Source: CAWGMT01 sp963823675 (GTDB lineage: Bacteria; Planctomycetota; Planctomycetia; Isosphaerales; Isosphaeraceae). Taken from it: a stretch of 64,000 nt of DNA. Location of the stretch: contig CAWGMT010000013.1 in assembly GCA_963823675.1 (NCBI GenBank), positions 992,001 through 1,056,000 on the forward strand, read 5' to 3'. The notes under the pieces were generated by a model. It saw only the letters and a program-made list of their open reading frames with translations. It was not told where the DNA came from and did no database searches. Of this stretch, positions 29,300-38,696 are shown in pieces (positions within the stretch are counted from its first letter, which is position 1; each line of letters begins with the position of its first letter). The position numbers were made by a program, and so were the translations under genes.

Positions 29300-30268
29300 T
29301 CAGTTCGAGCTGCGCCGTGGCGGCAAAATCACAAGCCCCTTGGCGCCCGGTAGATCGAGACGAAAAAGCGCGCCCGGATCGCCCCCGGTCATGTAGAGCT
29401 GGTCCATTTTCTCGCCGGCGAAGGCGACGTTCGAGGTCGTCAAATTGCCAGCGGGGTAGCGGCGAATGAGCTTGCCTTCGGGGCTGATCACCTGGACCTG
29501 CCGCATGCCGTAATGGGCGACGTAGAGATTACCGGCATCGTCCAGGGTGATTCCGTCGGGCTGATTGTCGATCTGGCCGGGGCCTTTCTCGGGAAGATTG
29601 GTCAAGACGCGAGCCTCGCCGAGCTTGCCGGGCTCAGTCACGGGAAACGCCAGGATGCGGTTCCGCTTGCTCTCGGCCACCAGCAATTCCCGGGCGCCCG
29701 GCCGCAGCGCGATCCCGTTGGGAAACGCCAGGCCCTTGGCGATCGTGTGGCAAACGCCCTTCGCGTCCAGGTAATGGATCGTGCCATTGGGGTTCTTCTC
29801 GTCCGAGCTGGCGGGATCGGTGAAGTAGACTCCGCCGGCGGAGGTGTCGAGGCTCAAGTCATTCGGCCCGCGGAGCGGTTGGCCGTCCGACTCGGTCGCA
29901 GCCGGATCGAGTTCCTTGCCGTCGGCGTTCACGTGCAGCAGCGCATGCCGTTTGGCGTCGCAGATCAAGTGCGTGCCGTCGGCCAGGATCTTGTGACCAT
30001 TGGGCGCACCGGTCTCGGCCCAGGTCGATGACTTGCCGTCGCGAGTCACCTTGGTCACGATCTTCTCATGCGAGAAATAGAGATTGCCCTCGTGGTCCAC
30101 GACGACTCCCTCGGTATAGTCGCCGGTTCGCACGACTTCGACGGGCTTGACCGAATCCTCGGTCGGAAGCTCCGATGCAACCGCCGGGGCCGGTGCCAAC
30201 GCCCTGGCAATGGCCGCGATCGACAAGAGCATGACAGACCACGCAGGTGCTTTTTGTCTCGGTGACAT
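29300..30268 (-). CDS. SMP-30/gluconolactonase-like beta-propeller, exported
   Basis: 322 residues from ATG 30268, which has GGAAAG seven bases upstream. A signal peptide (SVMLLSIAAIARALAPAPA) precedes a six-bladed propeller of the SMP-30/gluconolactonase/LRE family. The repeated 'G...D..GnlYf' blade signature is visible (TEGVVVDHEGNLYFSHE, GPNDLSLDTSAGGVYFTDP, NQPDGITLDDAGNLYVAHY). Probable metal ligands are the Glu of TEGV, the Asn of PNDL, the Asn of FPNGIAL and the Asp of QPDGI. Members hydrolyse sugar lactones or act as binding propellers; the substrate cannot be read from sequence. It diverges from the M19 dipeptidase gene across a 210-base region holding a palindrome. Confidence 0.9.
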   Translation of the reverse strand: MSPRQKAPAWSVMLLSIAAIARALAPAPAVASELPTEDSVKPVEVVRTGDYTEGVVVDHEGNLYFSHEKIVTKVTRDGKSSTWAETGAPNGHKILADGTHLICDAKRHALLHVNADGKELDPAATESDGQPLRGPNDLSLDTSAGGVYFTDPASSDEKNPNGTIHYLDAKGVCHTIAKGLAFPNGIALRPGARELLVAESKRNRILAFPVTEPGKLGEARVLTNLPEKGPGQIDNQPDGITLDDAGNLYVAHYGMRQVQVISPEGKLIRRYPAGNLTTSNVAFAGEKMDQLYMTGGDPGALFRLDLPGAKGLVILPPRRSSN

Positions 30269-30364
30269 GAGAGGGTCTTTCCGGGTAATCGGTGGAAAAG
30301 GGGTGGTGAACATGATGGCCAGGCCGGCTCACGCTCGATTCGCGAACACCGCATGGTAGTATAC

Positions 30365-30424
30365 TAACCCGACGCGCTGGCAAGGGCGAGTCGCGCCTGA
30401 ATCCCTCGCTGGCGAGTCGGGTTA
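30365..30424. repeat. REP-like palindrome between divergent genes
   Basis: Arms at 30365-30386 and 30403-30424 are 22 bases, pairing at 18 positions, with the shared sequence TAACCCGACnCGC and AGGG. The half-site recurs loosely further on (GGCGAGTCCCTACTAACC at about 30445-30462). It sits between the divergent SMP-30-like and dipeptidase genes. Its AT/GC layout suggests a dispersed palindrome, not an operator. Confidence 0.6.
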
Positions 30425-30478
30425 ATATCGAGGGCGCACGCAGGGGCGAGTCCCTACTAACCTTCCAAGGACACACCA

Positions 30479-31786
30479 ATGAGAACGAATTCCCCGGTCT
30501 TCGCTTTTCGCGTGCGTTTTGCGCCGATGGTACTGGCAAGCCTGTTGGCCCTCTCTACTGAAGCAAGGTCCCAGAGCCAGGCCGGTCAGAAAGCACCCGG
30601 CGATCCCCTGCCGCCGATCTCCGAACGAGCCAAGCAGGTCCACGCGGCGGGGATGCTGTTCGACGGCCATAACGACCTTCCCTGGCGGCTGCGCACTGAG
30701 GGAGACATCGCCCTGACCAAGTTTGACCTGTCGCGACGACTCGACTCGGGCCAGACCGATATTCCCCGGCTGCGTGAGGGAGGAGTCAAGGCCCAGTTCT
30801 GGTCGGTCTACATTCCCAGCGAGCATCCCAATCCCGCGCGGACGGTCACCGAGCAGATCGACCTGGTGCACCGGATGTGCGAGCGCTATCCCGACGCATT
30901 GGAGATGGCTTACACCGCCGCCGACATCGAGCGCATTGTGCGCGCGGGCAAGATCGCGTCGCTCATCGGCATCGAGGGAGGCGTGGCGATCGAGAACAGC
31001 CTGGCCCAGCTTCGCGCCTTTTACACCTTGGGCGCGCGGTACATGACGCTCACCCACAACACGACTCTCGACTGGGCCGACGCCGCCACCGACGCGCCCA
31101 AGCACGACGGCTTGAGCCCGCTGGGCGAGCGGATCGTCAAGGAGATGAACCGGCTGGGCATGCTCGTGGATATCTCTCACGTTGCCCCCGCCACCATGGC
31201 CGACGCTTTGCGCGTCTCTCAGGCGCCGGTCATCGCCAGCCACTCGAGTGCCTATGCCATCTGCCCATCGCCCCGGAATGTCCCCGATGACATCCTCAAA
31301 GCCGTGAAACAAAACGGCGGCGTGGTCATGGTCAACTTTTATTCGGGATTCATCGTGCCCGAGTCCGGCAGAAAGATGCGGGCACTTCTCCAGGAGATGC
31401 GAGCCAAGTATCCCAACCGCGCCGAGCGGATGAAGGCGCTCGACGAGTGGTACATGACAGAAGGGGGCAAGCTATCGCGTGGAAGCTACCGGGACGTGGT
31501 CGACCACATCGACCATATCGTCAAGATCGCCGGAATCGACCATGTCGGGATCGGGTCCGATTTCGACGGAATCACCATGTCGCCGGTGGGCCTGGAAGAC
31601 GTGGCGTGCTATCCGCGTTTGACCGACGAGCTGCTCAAGCGCGGTTACAGTGAGAGCGACGTTCACAAGATTCTGGGTGCGAATGCGCTGCGGGCGTTTC
31701 GCGAAGCGGAGAATGTGGCTCGCCGGCTGCGGGCGAGCACCTCGCCGGAGGTTGATGAGATCAAGCCGGAAAGACGCGAGCGATGA
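30479..31786 (+). CDS. Membrane dipeptidase, peptidase family M19
   Basis: 435 residues, with AAGGA upstream of ATG 30479. A signal peptide (RFAPMVLASLLALSTEARS) points to export. The renal-dipeptidase metal site is complete: FDGHNDLPW (His, Asp), SLIGIEGG (Glu), LVDISHVA (His), VIASHSSAYA (His) and GIGSDFDG (Asp). The binuclear zinc enzyme hydrolyses L-Xaa-D/L dipeptides and some beta-lactams, so here it probably processes peptidoglycan- or nutrient-derived dipeptides outside the inner membrane. The C-terminal HKILGANALRAF is the usual M19 closing helix. Confidence 0.96.
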   Translation: MRTNSPVFAFRVRFAPMVLASLLALSTEARSQSQAGQKAPGDPLPPISERAKQVHAAGMLFDGHNDLPWRLRTEGDIALTKFDLSRRLDSGQTDIPRLREGGVKAQFWSVYIPSEHPNPARTVTEQIDLVHRMCERYPDALEMAYTAADIERIVRAGKIASLIGIEGGVAIENSLAQLRAFYTLGARYMTLTHNTTLDWADAATDAPKHDGLSPLGERIVKEMNRLGMLVDISHVAPATMADALRVSQAPVIASHSSAYAICPSPRNVPDDILKAVKQNGGVVMVNFYSGFIVPESGRKMRALLQEMRAKYPNRAERMKALDEWYMTEGGKLSRGSYRDVVDHIDHIVKIAGIDHVGIGSDFDGITMSPVGLEDVACYPRLTDELLKRGYSESDVHKILGANALRAFREAENVARRLRASTSPEVDEIKPERRER

Positions 31787-31901
31787 ATGGTCGCGGCGGT
31801 TTTTCGCCTATAGCTCGCACGGCAACGACGGCGTTCGGGGGTTCGACCAGATTCAGGTTCGGCGAATACGACGGCTGGAACAAACGTTCTGCCCGAGCCT
31901 C

Positions 31902-32906
31902 TCACTTCCGCCTCTCTTTGTACGACCGACGCCCGCGCTTCCACATCTTGCGCAGGTCCTCCGTGCTGGCCACCGTCTCGATCGCATCAAGAATCTCACC
32001 GAGCAATACATGGTCTTGAATCTCTCGGATCTCCGGCATCAGTTCCAGGCCCTCGGCGCCAAACTTCAACTTCAAGCATTTCTCAATGCCCTTGAGAAAG
32101 CCCTTCCCCATGCCGACCTGTTCCGCAATCGTGACGAATGGCATACGTTTCTCCTGTTGGTACGTGGTGATTTCTTGCCAGAATAGCCATTCCTGTCCCA
32201 CGGGCAGGTCCATGATCCAATCAATGAAGCGGAACAACTGGCGCACCGCTTCCGGCTCCATACCGCGTTCGTACAGACTCTTGACCAGCCGTAGTTTCCA
32301 GGCGTACCGCTCGGCCGCCGACCGCCGCGTGTCCAGAGTCTTAAGGTGGGCCAACACCACCATGGCGAACGGGTTCGGGTGGGCCTCCAGAGCCTGATCG
32401 CGTGCCGCATAGTCCATCAGCTTGACAGTCGGAAAGGTCGTACGGGTATGGAAACCCCAGCGACCGTACTCATACTGGCTTGGACGCCAGTCGGGGTCGT
32501 CGTCGGCCAGGATCGCCAAGCTGATCACCTCGCGATCATAGCGGTCGAAGATGCGGTGATTGTAGACGTACATCCGCTTAGGGAGGTCGCCCTCCTTCCA
32601 GGTCTGCACCTCCACGTGGATCAGGAGCCACCGTTCCTCGCCGCTCTTGAGCCACACCTCGACCAGCTTGTCCACGTAGCGCCGGCGTTGTTTCGACTGC
32701 CGGACGATCGGTTGCAGCTCCTTGTCCAGCATCTTATAACCGCGGCCCCAATCAATGTCGGCATGAGCTTCCGGAAAGAAGAAGGCCATGCACTGCTCGA
32801 AGTAGCGATCCAGCGCCTCCTTCCACGGACTATCATAGTCGGTCCCTGGGCCGCTTGGCGCCCTCCGCCGGCCGGTCGTTCGAGGACTGCGCTTCCGTCT
32901 CGCCAT
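31902..32906 (-). CDS. Rpn-family putative transposase/nuclease (PD-(D/E)XK)
   Basis: 334 residues. The N-terminal part reads DYDSPWKEALDRYFEQCMAF, AHADIDWGRGYKMLDKELQP, KLVEVWLKSGEERWLLIHVE and VQTWKEGDLPKRMYVYNHRI. This is the PD-(D/E)XK-like core of the Rpn (recombination-promoting nuclease) and related 'cytosolic protein' families, with Asp of the DK/DW region, the Glu-x-Gln of HVEVQ and the following Lys. The C-terminal half is helical and contains the repeated 'F...I..gmg.G...gie' segment. These proteins cut DNA and are often called transposases, although they are not IS transposases. It appears intact and alone. Some planctomycete genomes carry many copies, and a tail remnant lies at 8163. 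Confidence 0.85.
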   Translation of the reverse strand: MARRKRSPRTTGRRRAPSGPGTDYDSPWKEALDRYFEQCMAFFFPEAHADIDWGRGYKMLDKELQPIVRQSKQRRRYVDKLVEVWLKSGEERWLLIHVEVQTWKEGDLPKRMYVYNHRIFDRYDREVISLAILADDDPDWRPSQYEYGRWGFHTRTTFPTVKLMDYAARDQALEAHPNPFAMVVLAHLKTLDTRRSAAERYAWKLRLVKSLYERGMEPEAVRQLFRFIDWIMDLPVGQEWLFWQEITTYQQEKRMPFVTIAEQVGMGKGFLKGIEKCLKLKFGAEGLELMPEIREIQDHVLLGEILDAIETVASTEDLRKMWKRGRRSYKERRK

Positions 32907-33022
32907 GGCAAGGGACCGAAGAGCCTTTCCGTTTCACTTCCAGCGCCAACTCGGACCTGACCGAGATCGCAAAGGCGCTCAGCCCGCCAAGTATACCGCG
33001 TAGTCGGAGAATTCCTGGAAAA

Positions 33023-33090
33023 AGGAATGATACCCTGCTCTTTGGCTCGCAGCAAAACGGCGAGCGTGCCGGTGACGGGCAACAAGACCG
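33023..33090 (-). pseudogene. DUF3368 (PIN-like toxin) remnant
   Basis: A minus-strand frame reading TVLLPVTGTLAVLLRAKEQG then IIP directly follows the UPF0175 gene. LPVTGTLGVLLRAK..GLIP is the conserved block near the end of DUF3368 proteins, the usual downstream partner of UPF0175. The first ~100 residues of a DUF3368 protein, including the PIN acidic residues, are absent and so is the end. A deletion has fused the UPF0175 stop to the tail of its partner. Confidence 0.6.
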
Positions 33091-33312
33091 TCAGGCATGT
33101 CCGAGATCGTGCTGCAACCCGCTCGCGGCGTAATCCATCACCGTCGCTCCGTGCTTGCTCAGCAATTCCACGACTGCGCGCTTGGAACAGCCCGCCAACT
33201 CAGCTGCCTGCCTACATGACAGGCGCCCGATCTCGAACAGTTTCATGGCCAGGTACAATCGCGCCTCATCTTCGGTGACCGACGGCGGAATTTCGATGGT
33301 TACTTGAGACAC
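33091..33312 (-). CDS. UPF0175 family protein (antitoxin-like)
   Basis: 73 residues. EIPPSVTEDEARLYLAMKLF, then GRLSCRQAAELAGCSKRAVV with LLSKHGATVMDY is the UPF0175 pattern: a short strand and helix followed by a helix-turn-helix-like segment and the C-terminal 'G.....y'. Members are normally the first gene of a two-gene module with a DUF3368 PIN-domain partner and behave as DNA-binding antitoxins. Here the partner survives only as a fragment (33023-33090), so this copy is probably functionless or regulatory only. The length is slightly short of the usual 80-90. Confidence 0.75.
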   Translation of the reverse strand: MSQVTIEIPPSVTEDEARLYLAMKLFEIGRLSCRQAAELAGCSKRAVVELLSKHGATVMDYAASGLQHDLGHA

Positions 33313-33832
33313 GCTCGATTCTTACGCTCTCGTCAAGGTGTCACCGGTTCCGAAGGACTGCAGCCGGCAGAGACACGCGCAGACGGCCAACTCGCTGGTT
33401 GGAGAATTGGTGTGGAAGGCCGGAACGACCGCGCACTTCAACATTCCACATTTCCTCTCGCGGTAGTTTCTTGACAACGGAAATGACAGGCTTTCGATTC
33501 TCGGCTCATCCGCCGCTCCGCCCCCGGCGGTTCCGGCGACTGCCCGAGGCGGATGGTCTCGTCGTCGTCCCCGATCGGGCCCGGCGCCCGTCGTGTGAGA
33601 ACGCGACGGAATTGGTCCGGATCGTGGGCCTGCCAGCCGGCACGTCTCGTTACGGTTGGCCCGATCCCAGAGGCCGACAACGGCGTCGTTGCCCGGGAAC
33701 GAGTCCCGGCGGCCAAGCCGGCGAAGGGAGAACCGGGTCTCGAGCGGCATACAACGCCAGAAGGCCGCCGTCCGATACACCATCGTCGACGTACCTCAGC
33801 CCACCGCTGCCGCGCATCCTAGGCAGCAACAC
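33313..33832. other. Intergenic region without a supported gene
   Basis: These 520 bases contain only Arg-rich frames in several registers, without ribosome sites or family motifs. No repeat or palindrome was noticed. They separate the UPF0175 gene from the 3' end of the kinase-protease gene. Confidence 0.4.
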
Positions 33833-36800
33833 TCAGCGTAGCAACACTCCCCCCGGGGCGCTCGTTGGTGCCCACGCTGCACGCGCCGGCTGCATTGCTT
33901 CCTGGGCAGCAGCCTCGCGCATCACGTTTGCCCACATGCTGGTCATCGCAGACTGAACCTGGGTCATCTGCATGTTCTGGAACATCTGCTTCTGAGCTCG
34001 GAAAAGAGCTTTGTAATACTTCGCCAGCTTGAACACCCTTTCACTTTCCCAGTCCCTATCATCTCCTCTGGCGGGTTTTGGCCCGTCAACACCCACCGTG
34101 AGCGTCTCGTACACGATGTCGGGTACCATCCCACCCCTCAAGCGCGGAAAGGAGTTCTGGAGGATCGCGACGGCGACGAGCCCGCAATCGCCGGCTTCCG
34201 TGACCCCAAGGGTCAGGATCGCCGGCTTTCGCTCGAATTGCTCCGGAATCAACCCGTCGAGGTGCGCAGCCAGCCTGGGCTCCAGCCCCAGATCGCTCGT
34301 GGCGCCGGCGATTAAGTAAAGCTTGGTTCCGTCGTTGCTCGATTCGAATCTGCGCTCGGTTACAGAGCACTTGCGCGGACCATCCGGCCGGTCATACTGG
34401 GAGCGAGCAAACTCATACATGCCGGCCGGGATGACGACTTTGCCCGCGTAGGAACGGGGCGACGCCAGGATCTTGTCGAGCTTTTCCTTCACCTTGACCG
34501 GCCTCCGCGCCAGCGCCCCGAAGTCGAATCGGTTCGGCTCGAGATTGCGGGCCGGCTTCGCTTCCGAGCTGCTCGAAGCGATAACCAGGCCTTGTTTCTC
34601 GGGAAGCTCGAATTCGCTGGGCTTTGAGTAAATGACCTGGCCGCTACTGTTGCGGTGGGCGAGTTGAACGAGGATCTTGCGGCTGGCGGCGCGCGCTCCC
34701 CTGAGCGAGACCTGCACCCTGCCTGAGGCTGTCGAGGTTTTCTCGTCCTTCTTGAGCTCGACGGGCGGGGTATTGGACAACGGCGGCCAGCTACCGTCGC
34801 TATTGGGCGCCAGGCTTCCCGCACCCGCGGCTGGAGCCACGCCCACCAGCACGCCTCGGACCAGTCGCTTTGGATCGACCACTTGGGTTTTGATCTCCAA
34901 GGCGGTCGTTAGCGAGGTATCGAGCGATTTCAACTGGACAGCGCCCACCCGACCCGCCAGAACAGCGTCGCAATTCTTCGGGGGGCACAACGGAGATAAT
35001 CGTCTGGCCCGACCGGGCCACGACGCCGATCAGCCTGCCCGTCTTCTCTTCAACGATTGGGCCGCCGCTATCGTACGGCAACGGCGAGCCGACGACCTGA
35101 AGCTCGGTAAGCTGGCCGGAATTGTTGTGGTGGAAGGTGCTGATGGACCCGTTCGTGATCGTGACCGAGGGATTGGCGTAGCTCTCGGTCACCTTGCCGA
35201 ACGTGCCCACCTGTGGGAAGCCCGCGCCGCTGTAGGCCATGCGTTCGCTCGGGTCGACGTTCGCGTGTGGATCGATCGGTTCAGGGGGGTGACTCACTCC
35301 CCGAACGACCAGAAACGCAAGGTCGGCAGCGACGTCACCGTCGCGTTCGTCTGAGGTGTCCACCGCGATGATCTCGTCTGAGGTATCTACCGCGACGATC
35401 TCGGCGGGAAGTGTCTGCTCGAGCTGGCGCCCTTCACCGCTGTGGAAAACGACTTCTATCTCGACCTTAGTCCCTGTAGGCGCAGGGCGCTCCGACAACC
35501 TTGAAAGGTCTGGGTCGGCAATATGCCTGTTCGTCACAACCAACACGCTTTCGCGGTTCGACTCGATTACGAACCCCGAGCCCGACCCCAGAATCTTGCC
35601 CGCAAATTTGGCCTTTACGTAAACGGTGGCATCCTTGAGTTGGCTGACCACCCGTTGCGCGCCGCCGGGGTAGCCAAGTTTCCGGAAGACGACGGCAATG
35701 GTCACCATCCCCGCGCCCGCAACCAACAATGACAGTACGGCAGCTACTCCAACCAACGGCCACCCTCGCCGGTACGTCGAGTATTGACTCGCCCAGGGCG
35801 GCGGCGCGCTTTGTGTCCCGAGCCGAGGGGGCGGCACTGCAACCGTAAGCGACTCTCCCTTTTTTGAGACTTCGTCATCCGAAGACATAAGGAGCGCGGC
35901 CTTAGCTTCGACTCGCGAAGGCCCGGCACGTTTACGCTCGCGCGGCTCGTCGTCGTGCTTCTGCTCGCCCTTCCTATCGGAGAAGGGGCCCAGCGCTTCG
36001 CACACCTCGGTGGGTCTCTGGAAGCGAAGGCTCCGATCCTTGGCCATCATCCGATCGACGGTCTGGACGACCTCCGGGGGAACGTCCGGGCGAAGCTCAG
36101 AGAGGGGCATGGGCGCTCGCTCGGCATGGGCCGCGAGCTTCTGAGCTAGGTTTCCCTCCGGGAACGGCGGCAGGCCTGCGAGCAGGTGATAGAGCGTGCA
36201 CCCCAGGCTGTAAATGTCCGCCCTGATGTCGGCGGAGCGCGGATCGAGCGCTTGTTCCGGGGCGATGTAATCGGCTGATCCCAGCACCATGTCGGTCAGC
36301 GTCAGCTTGATTCCACCGTCCGGCGTCGTCGATCGAGCTTGCCGTTCGTCGTTCACCTCGGCGGCGGCCGCCAAGTCGGGAAGCACCTCGCTCACGAGCC
36401 GAGCCAGGCCGAAGTCGAGGATCTTGATCTGGCCGTCCGAGGTTCGCATCAGATTCTGCGGCTTGATATCGCGATGCACCATGCCGCGCTATGGGCATGC
36501 TCCAGTCCTTCCGCGGCCTGTCTGATCGCATCGCAGGCAGCCTCGTAAGGCAGCGGCCCTCGGGACTTGACGAGGTCGCCCAAGTTAACCCCGTCGACGA
36601 ATTCCATGACCAGGAAATGCGAGTCGCCGGCCTGCTCGGCGTCGTACGCCGCCACGATGTTGGGATGCAAAGACAGGTGCGCGGCTGACTTGACCTCGCG
36701 GCGGAATCGCTCGACCAAGGAGGCATTGTCCAAGAGGTCGCCGCGGATCACTTTCAAGGCGACCGGACGGTCCATCACCCGATGATGGGCCAGGTAAACC

Positions 36801-37249
36801 GACCCCATCCCGCCGGCACCGAGCCTCCGCACGATTCCGTAGCGCGGGTGATTGAGCAACTCCGGGGGAAGCTCCTGCTCTAGAGGAAGCTCGCGTGTGC
36901 TTGGAGTGCTCGGGGCACTCGTGCCGATCGTCGGCGGCATCTTCGCGGAGCAACTCGAATCGCTCAGCACGAACGACGAAGGGACTTCCAAACCCGTTGC
37001 CTTCGAGGCTGGCGGCGGCGGGGCCATGCTGGCATCGCTCCGGAATGCCGTGGGCCACCCGGGCAGGTTCTGTGACGCCCGCAGCCTGTCAACGAATTCG
37101 TCGTCCGGAAGGGTGCTCACCAGTTCGCAGCACGAGTTGCAGACGGCGAGGTGACTCTCCACCTCGGCCATCTCGTCATGGTCGAGAGCCCCCCGGCCGA
37201 ACGCAGCGAGTCGAGCCGGATCGGGCTGTCCCAAGGTCAGCTCTTCCAT
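33833..37249 (-). CDS. Zinc-finger anti-sigma / Ser-Thr kinase / trypsin-like protease fusion (two frame breaks)
   Basis: A ~1,140-residue protein with three frames joined by two single-base breaks. The start at 37249 follows AGAAGG. Domains: a zinc-finger-type anti-sigma motif (HLAVCNSCCELV); a kinase with LGAGGMGSVYLAHH, VALKVIRG, HRDIKPQNL, ILDFGLARL and SADYIAPEQA; a membrane helix (VGVAAVLSLLVAGAGMVTIA); a trypsin/DegP-like domain with VTNRHIADP (His), AADLAFLVVRG (Asp) and YDSGGPIVEE (Ser); and a ~300-residue C-terminal region of unknown fold, Met/Gln-rich near the end. Break one, a lost base at about 36487, separates LEHAHS from MVHRDIKPQ. Break two, an extra base at about 34964, follows VVPPEELRR. 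The kinase is cytoplasmic and the protease extracytoplasmic. The ECF sigma gene directly upstream suggests that the zinc finger and kinase control it. Confidence 0.88.
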
Positions 37250-37357
37250 CGTTCGCCTTCTCACAAATCAAACCAACGAATCTCATGCAAGACGTATAAT
37301 GCCGCCCGGCTGCTTTCCTGTCACATCTTTTCCCTTTTTGGGGTCAATTTGCCGGAT

Positions 37358-37942
37358 TCAGTCGATCAGGTCGCGACTCAGCTCGCGCAACCGCTTCAGG
37401 ACTCGGGACTTGGCAACCAGGACCGCGTTCACGGTCATCCCGAGCTCGGCCGCCACCGTCTTCGGTCGGACCTCGTCAAGCACCTGGCGGCGAAACGCCA
37501 GCCAGGTCTTGGCTTCGAACTCGGGCTCGGCCCAGGTCAAGAGCGTCCGGAGCACGTGCGCATCGTGAGTTTCATCCCACACCTGGCTCAAACCGCCGTC
37601 AGGATCATCGAGCTCGTTCAAGCTCGCGAGAGATGCGCTTCCGCCCGGCGTGCCCGCCATCCTTCGGTCCATGCGGAACTTCTGGCGGACGCTGTTGACG
37701 GTGATCGTTGGAAGCCAGTTCCGGAACGCGCCGATTCGGCCGTTGTGCTCGAAGTTCGGGAGATGCGCCACCAGCGCCGTCAGGACCGTCCGCGAGAGGT
37801 CGTCCGCATCAGACTCAGCCAGCTCAAACCGGCCAAGCCATCCGCGGATCAGCGGAGAGTGAAGCTCGACCAGCCGCGTCCAGGCCTCGGAATCGGACCG
37901 ATCGCTGAGTCGTTCCAGGAGACTTGCGGAGGTCTGAGACAT
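37358..37942 (-). CDS. ECF-type RNA polymerase sigma factor
   Basis: 194 residues. The sigma2 part has SPLIRGWLGRFELAESDADD then LVAHLPNFEHNGRIGAFRNW and ITVNSVRQKFR. The sigma4 helix-turn-helix is KTVAAELGMTVNAVLVAKSR with VLKRLRELSRDLID. This is the planctomycete ECF type that starts MSQTSASLLERL and lies next to a zinc-finger/kinase gene. That gene begins 110 bases downstream on the same strand (33833-37249), so the pair probably forms a signalling unit: the kinase phosphorylates or sequesters the sigma factor. The target promoter sequence cannot be read from this window. Confidence 0.9.
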   Translation of the reverse strand: MSQTSASLLERLSDRSDSEAWTRLVELHSPLIRGWLGRFELAESDADDLSRTVLTALVAHLPNFEHNGRIGAFRNWLPTITVNSVRQKFRMDRRMAGTPGGSASLASLNELDDPDGGLSQVWDETHDAHVLRTLLTWAEPEFEAKTWLAFRRQVLDEVRPKTVAAELGMTVNAVLVAKSRVLKRLRELSRDLID

Positions 37943-38198
37943 CGAATTGGAGCTCAGAAGCAGACGGCGTTGTCGGTTCGACCGGCTTTGAAATAGAAAC
38001 TCAAAATGCCAGACATACAGTCATGCAAGGCATACGTCAAGTTCGTGGAATTGCCGAGCGCTTGCTCGCCATATCGGCCGGGCAACCCGTTCATGAGTAC
38101 CGAACTTCCCGGCCAACTCGCAGTAACAGCCCGTCGGACTGCCGGCCGGCGCGAGTGCCAACGCTTGGCGCGGGCGTGGCACATTTGGGTCGGATTGG

Positions 38199-38349
38199 CT
38201 CACGCGGAGACGCGAAAACCCGGAGGGGGGAAAGGGAATGCACTGGGTCCCCGTCAAACTGTACTCGCGGCCACATCGACGACGTTGACGCAGGTTGTCA
38301 TCAACTCCCCCAATCTGTTTCTCTCCGCGCCTCCGCGGCTCCGCGTGAG
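38199..38349. repeat. 150-bp element with terminal inverted repeats, copy 1
   Basis: Starts CTCACGCGGAGACGCG and ends CGCGGCTCCGCGTGAG. The ends are inverted repeats of about 11 perfect bases (CTCACGCGGAG), extended imperfectly. The interior holds CACTGGGTCCCCGTCAAACT and a C-run. It is nearly identical to the copy at 38456. The size, ends and lack of coding suggest a small non-autonomous mobile or palindromic element. Confidence 0.7.
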
Positions 38350-38455
38350 TCGAGAAACTTGTCCGAATTCGCCTTCTGACGGTGCGTTTAGCCGGGACAA
38401 CGGAGATTCTGAGCCGTGCTTTCTCCGCTCCGACCTCGTCCATCACTCGGATAAG

Positions 38456-38605
38456 CTCACGCGGAGACGCGAAAACCCGGAGGGGAAAAAGGAATGCACT
38501 GGGTCCCCGTCAAACTGTACTCGCGGCCACATCGACGACGTTGACGCAGGTTGTCATCAACTCCCCCAATCTGTTTCTCTCCGCGCCTCCGCGGCTCCGC
38601 GTGAG
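38456..38605. repeat. 150-bp element with terminal inverted repeats, copy 2
   Basis: Same orientation and almost the same sequence as copy 1 (38199-38349), differing mainly in the GGGGAAAAAGG versus GGGGGGAAAGGG stretch. A 107-base spacer separates the copies. A third, degenerate end (CCACGCGGAGCTGCG, ~38711) lies inside the neighbouring GxxExxY gene end. Confidence 0.7.
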
Positions 38606-38696
38606 ACGAAGAATTTGTATCTGCTCGCTCCCGAATTCGAGTCTCCAACAGCGCGAATTATTCTCATCACGACTCGCCAGCCGAATTTTGTCTGAG

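Larger units (their letters stand above)
37943..38696. other. Repeat-bearing intergenic region
   Basis: These 750 bases hold two near-identical copies of a 150-base element (38199-38349 and 38456-38605). The remaining frames are short and spurious because they read through the repeats. No gene is supported. Confidence 0.6.

Noticed and set aside
32621..33085. 154-residue minus-strand gene following UPF0175
   Set aside because: Only its first ~20 residues match a family (the DUF3368 end). The rest overlaps the Rpn gene's 5' end in another frame and looks non-coding.
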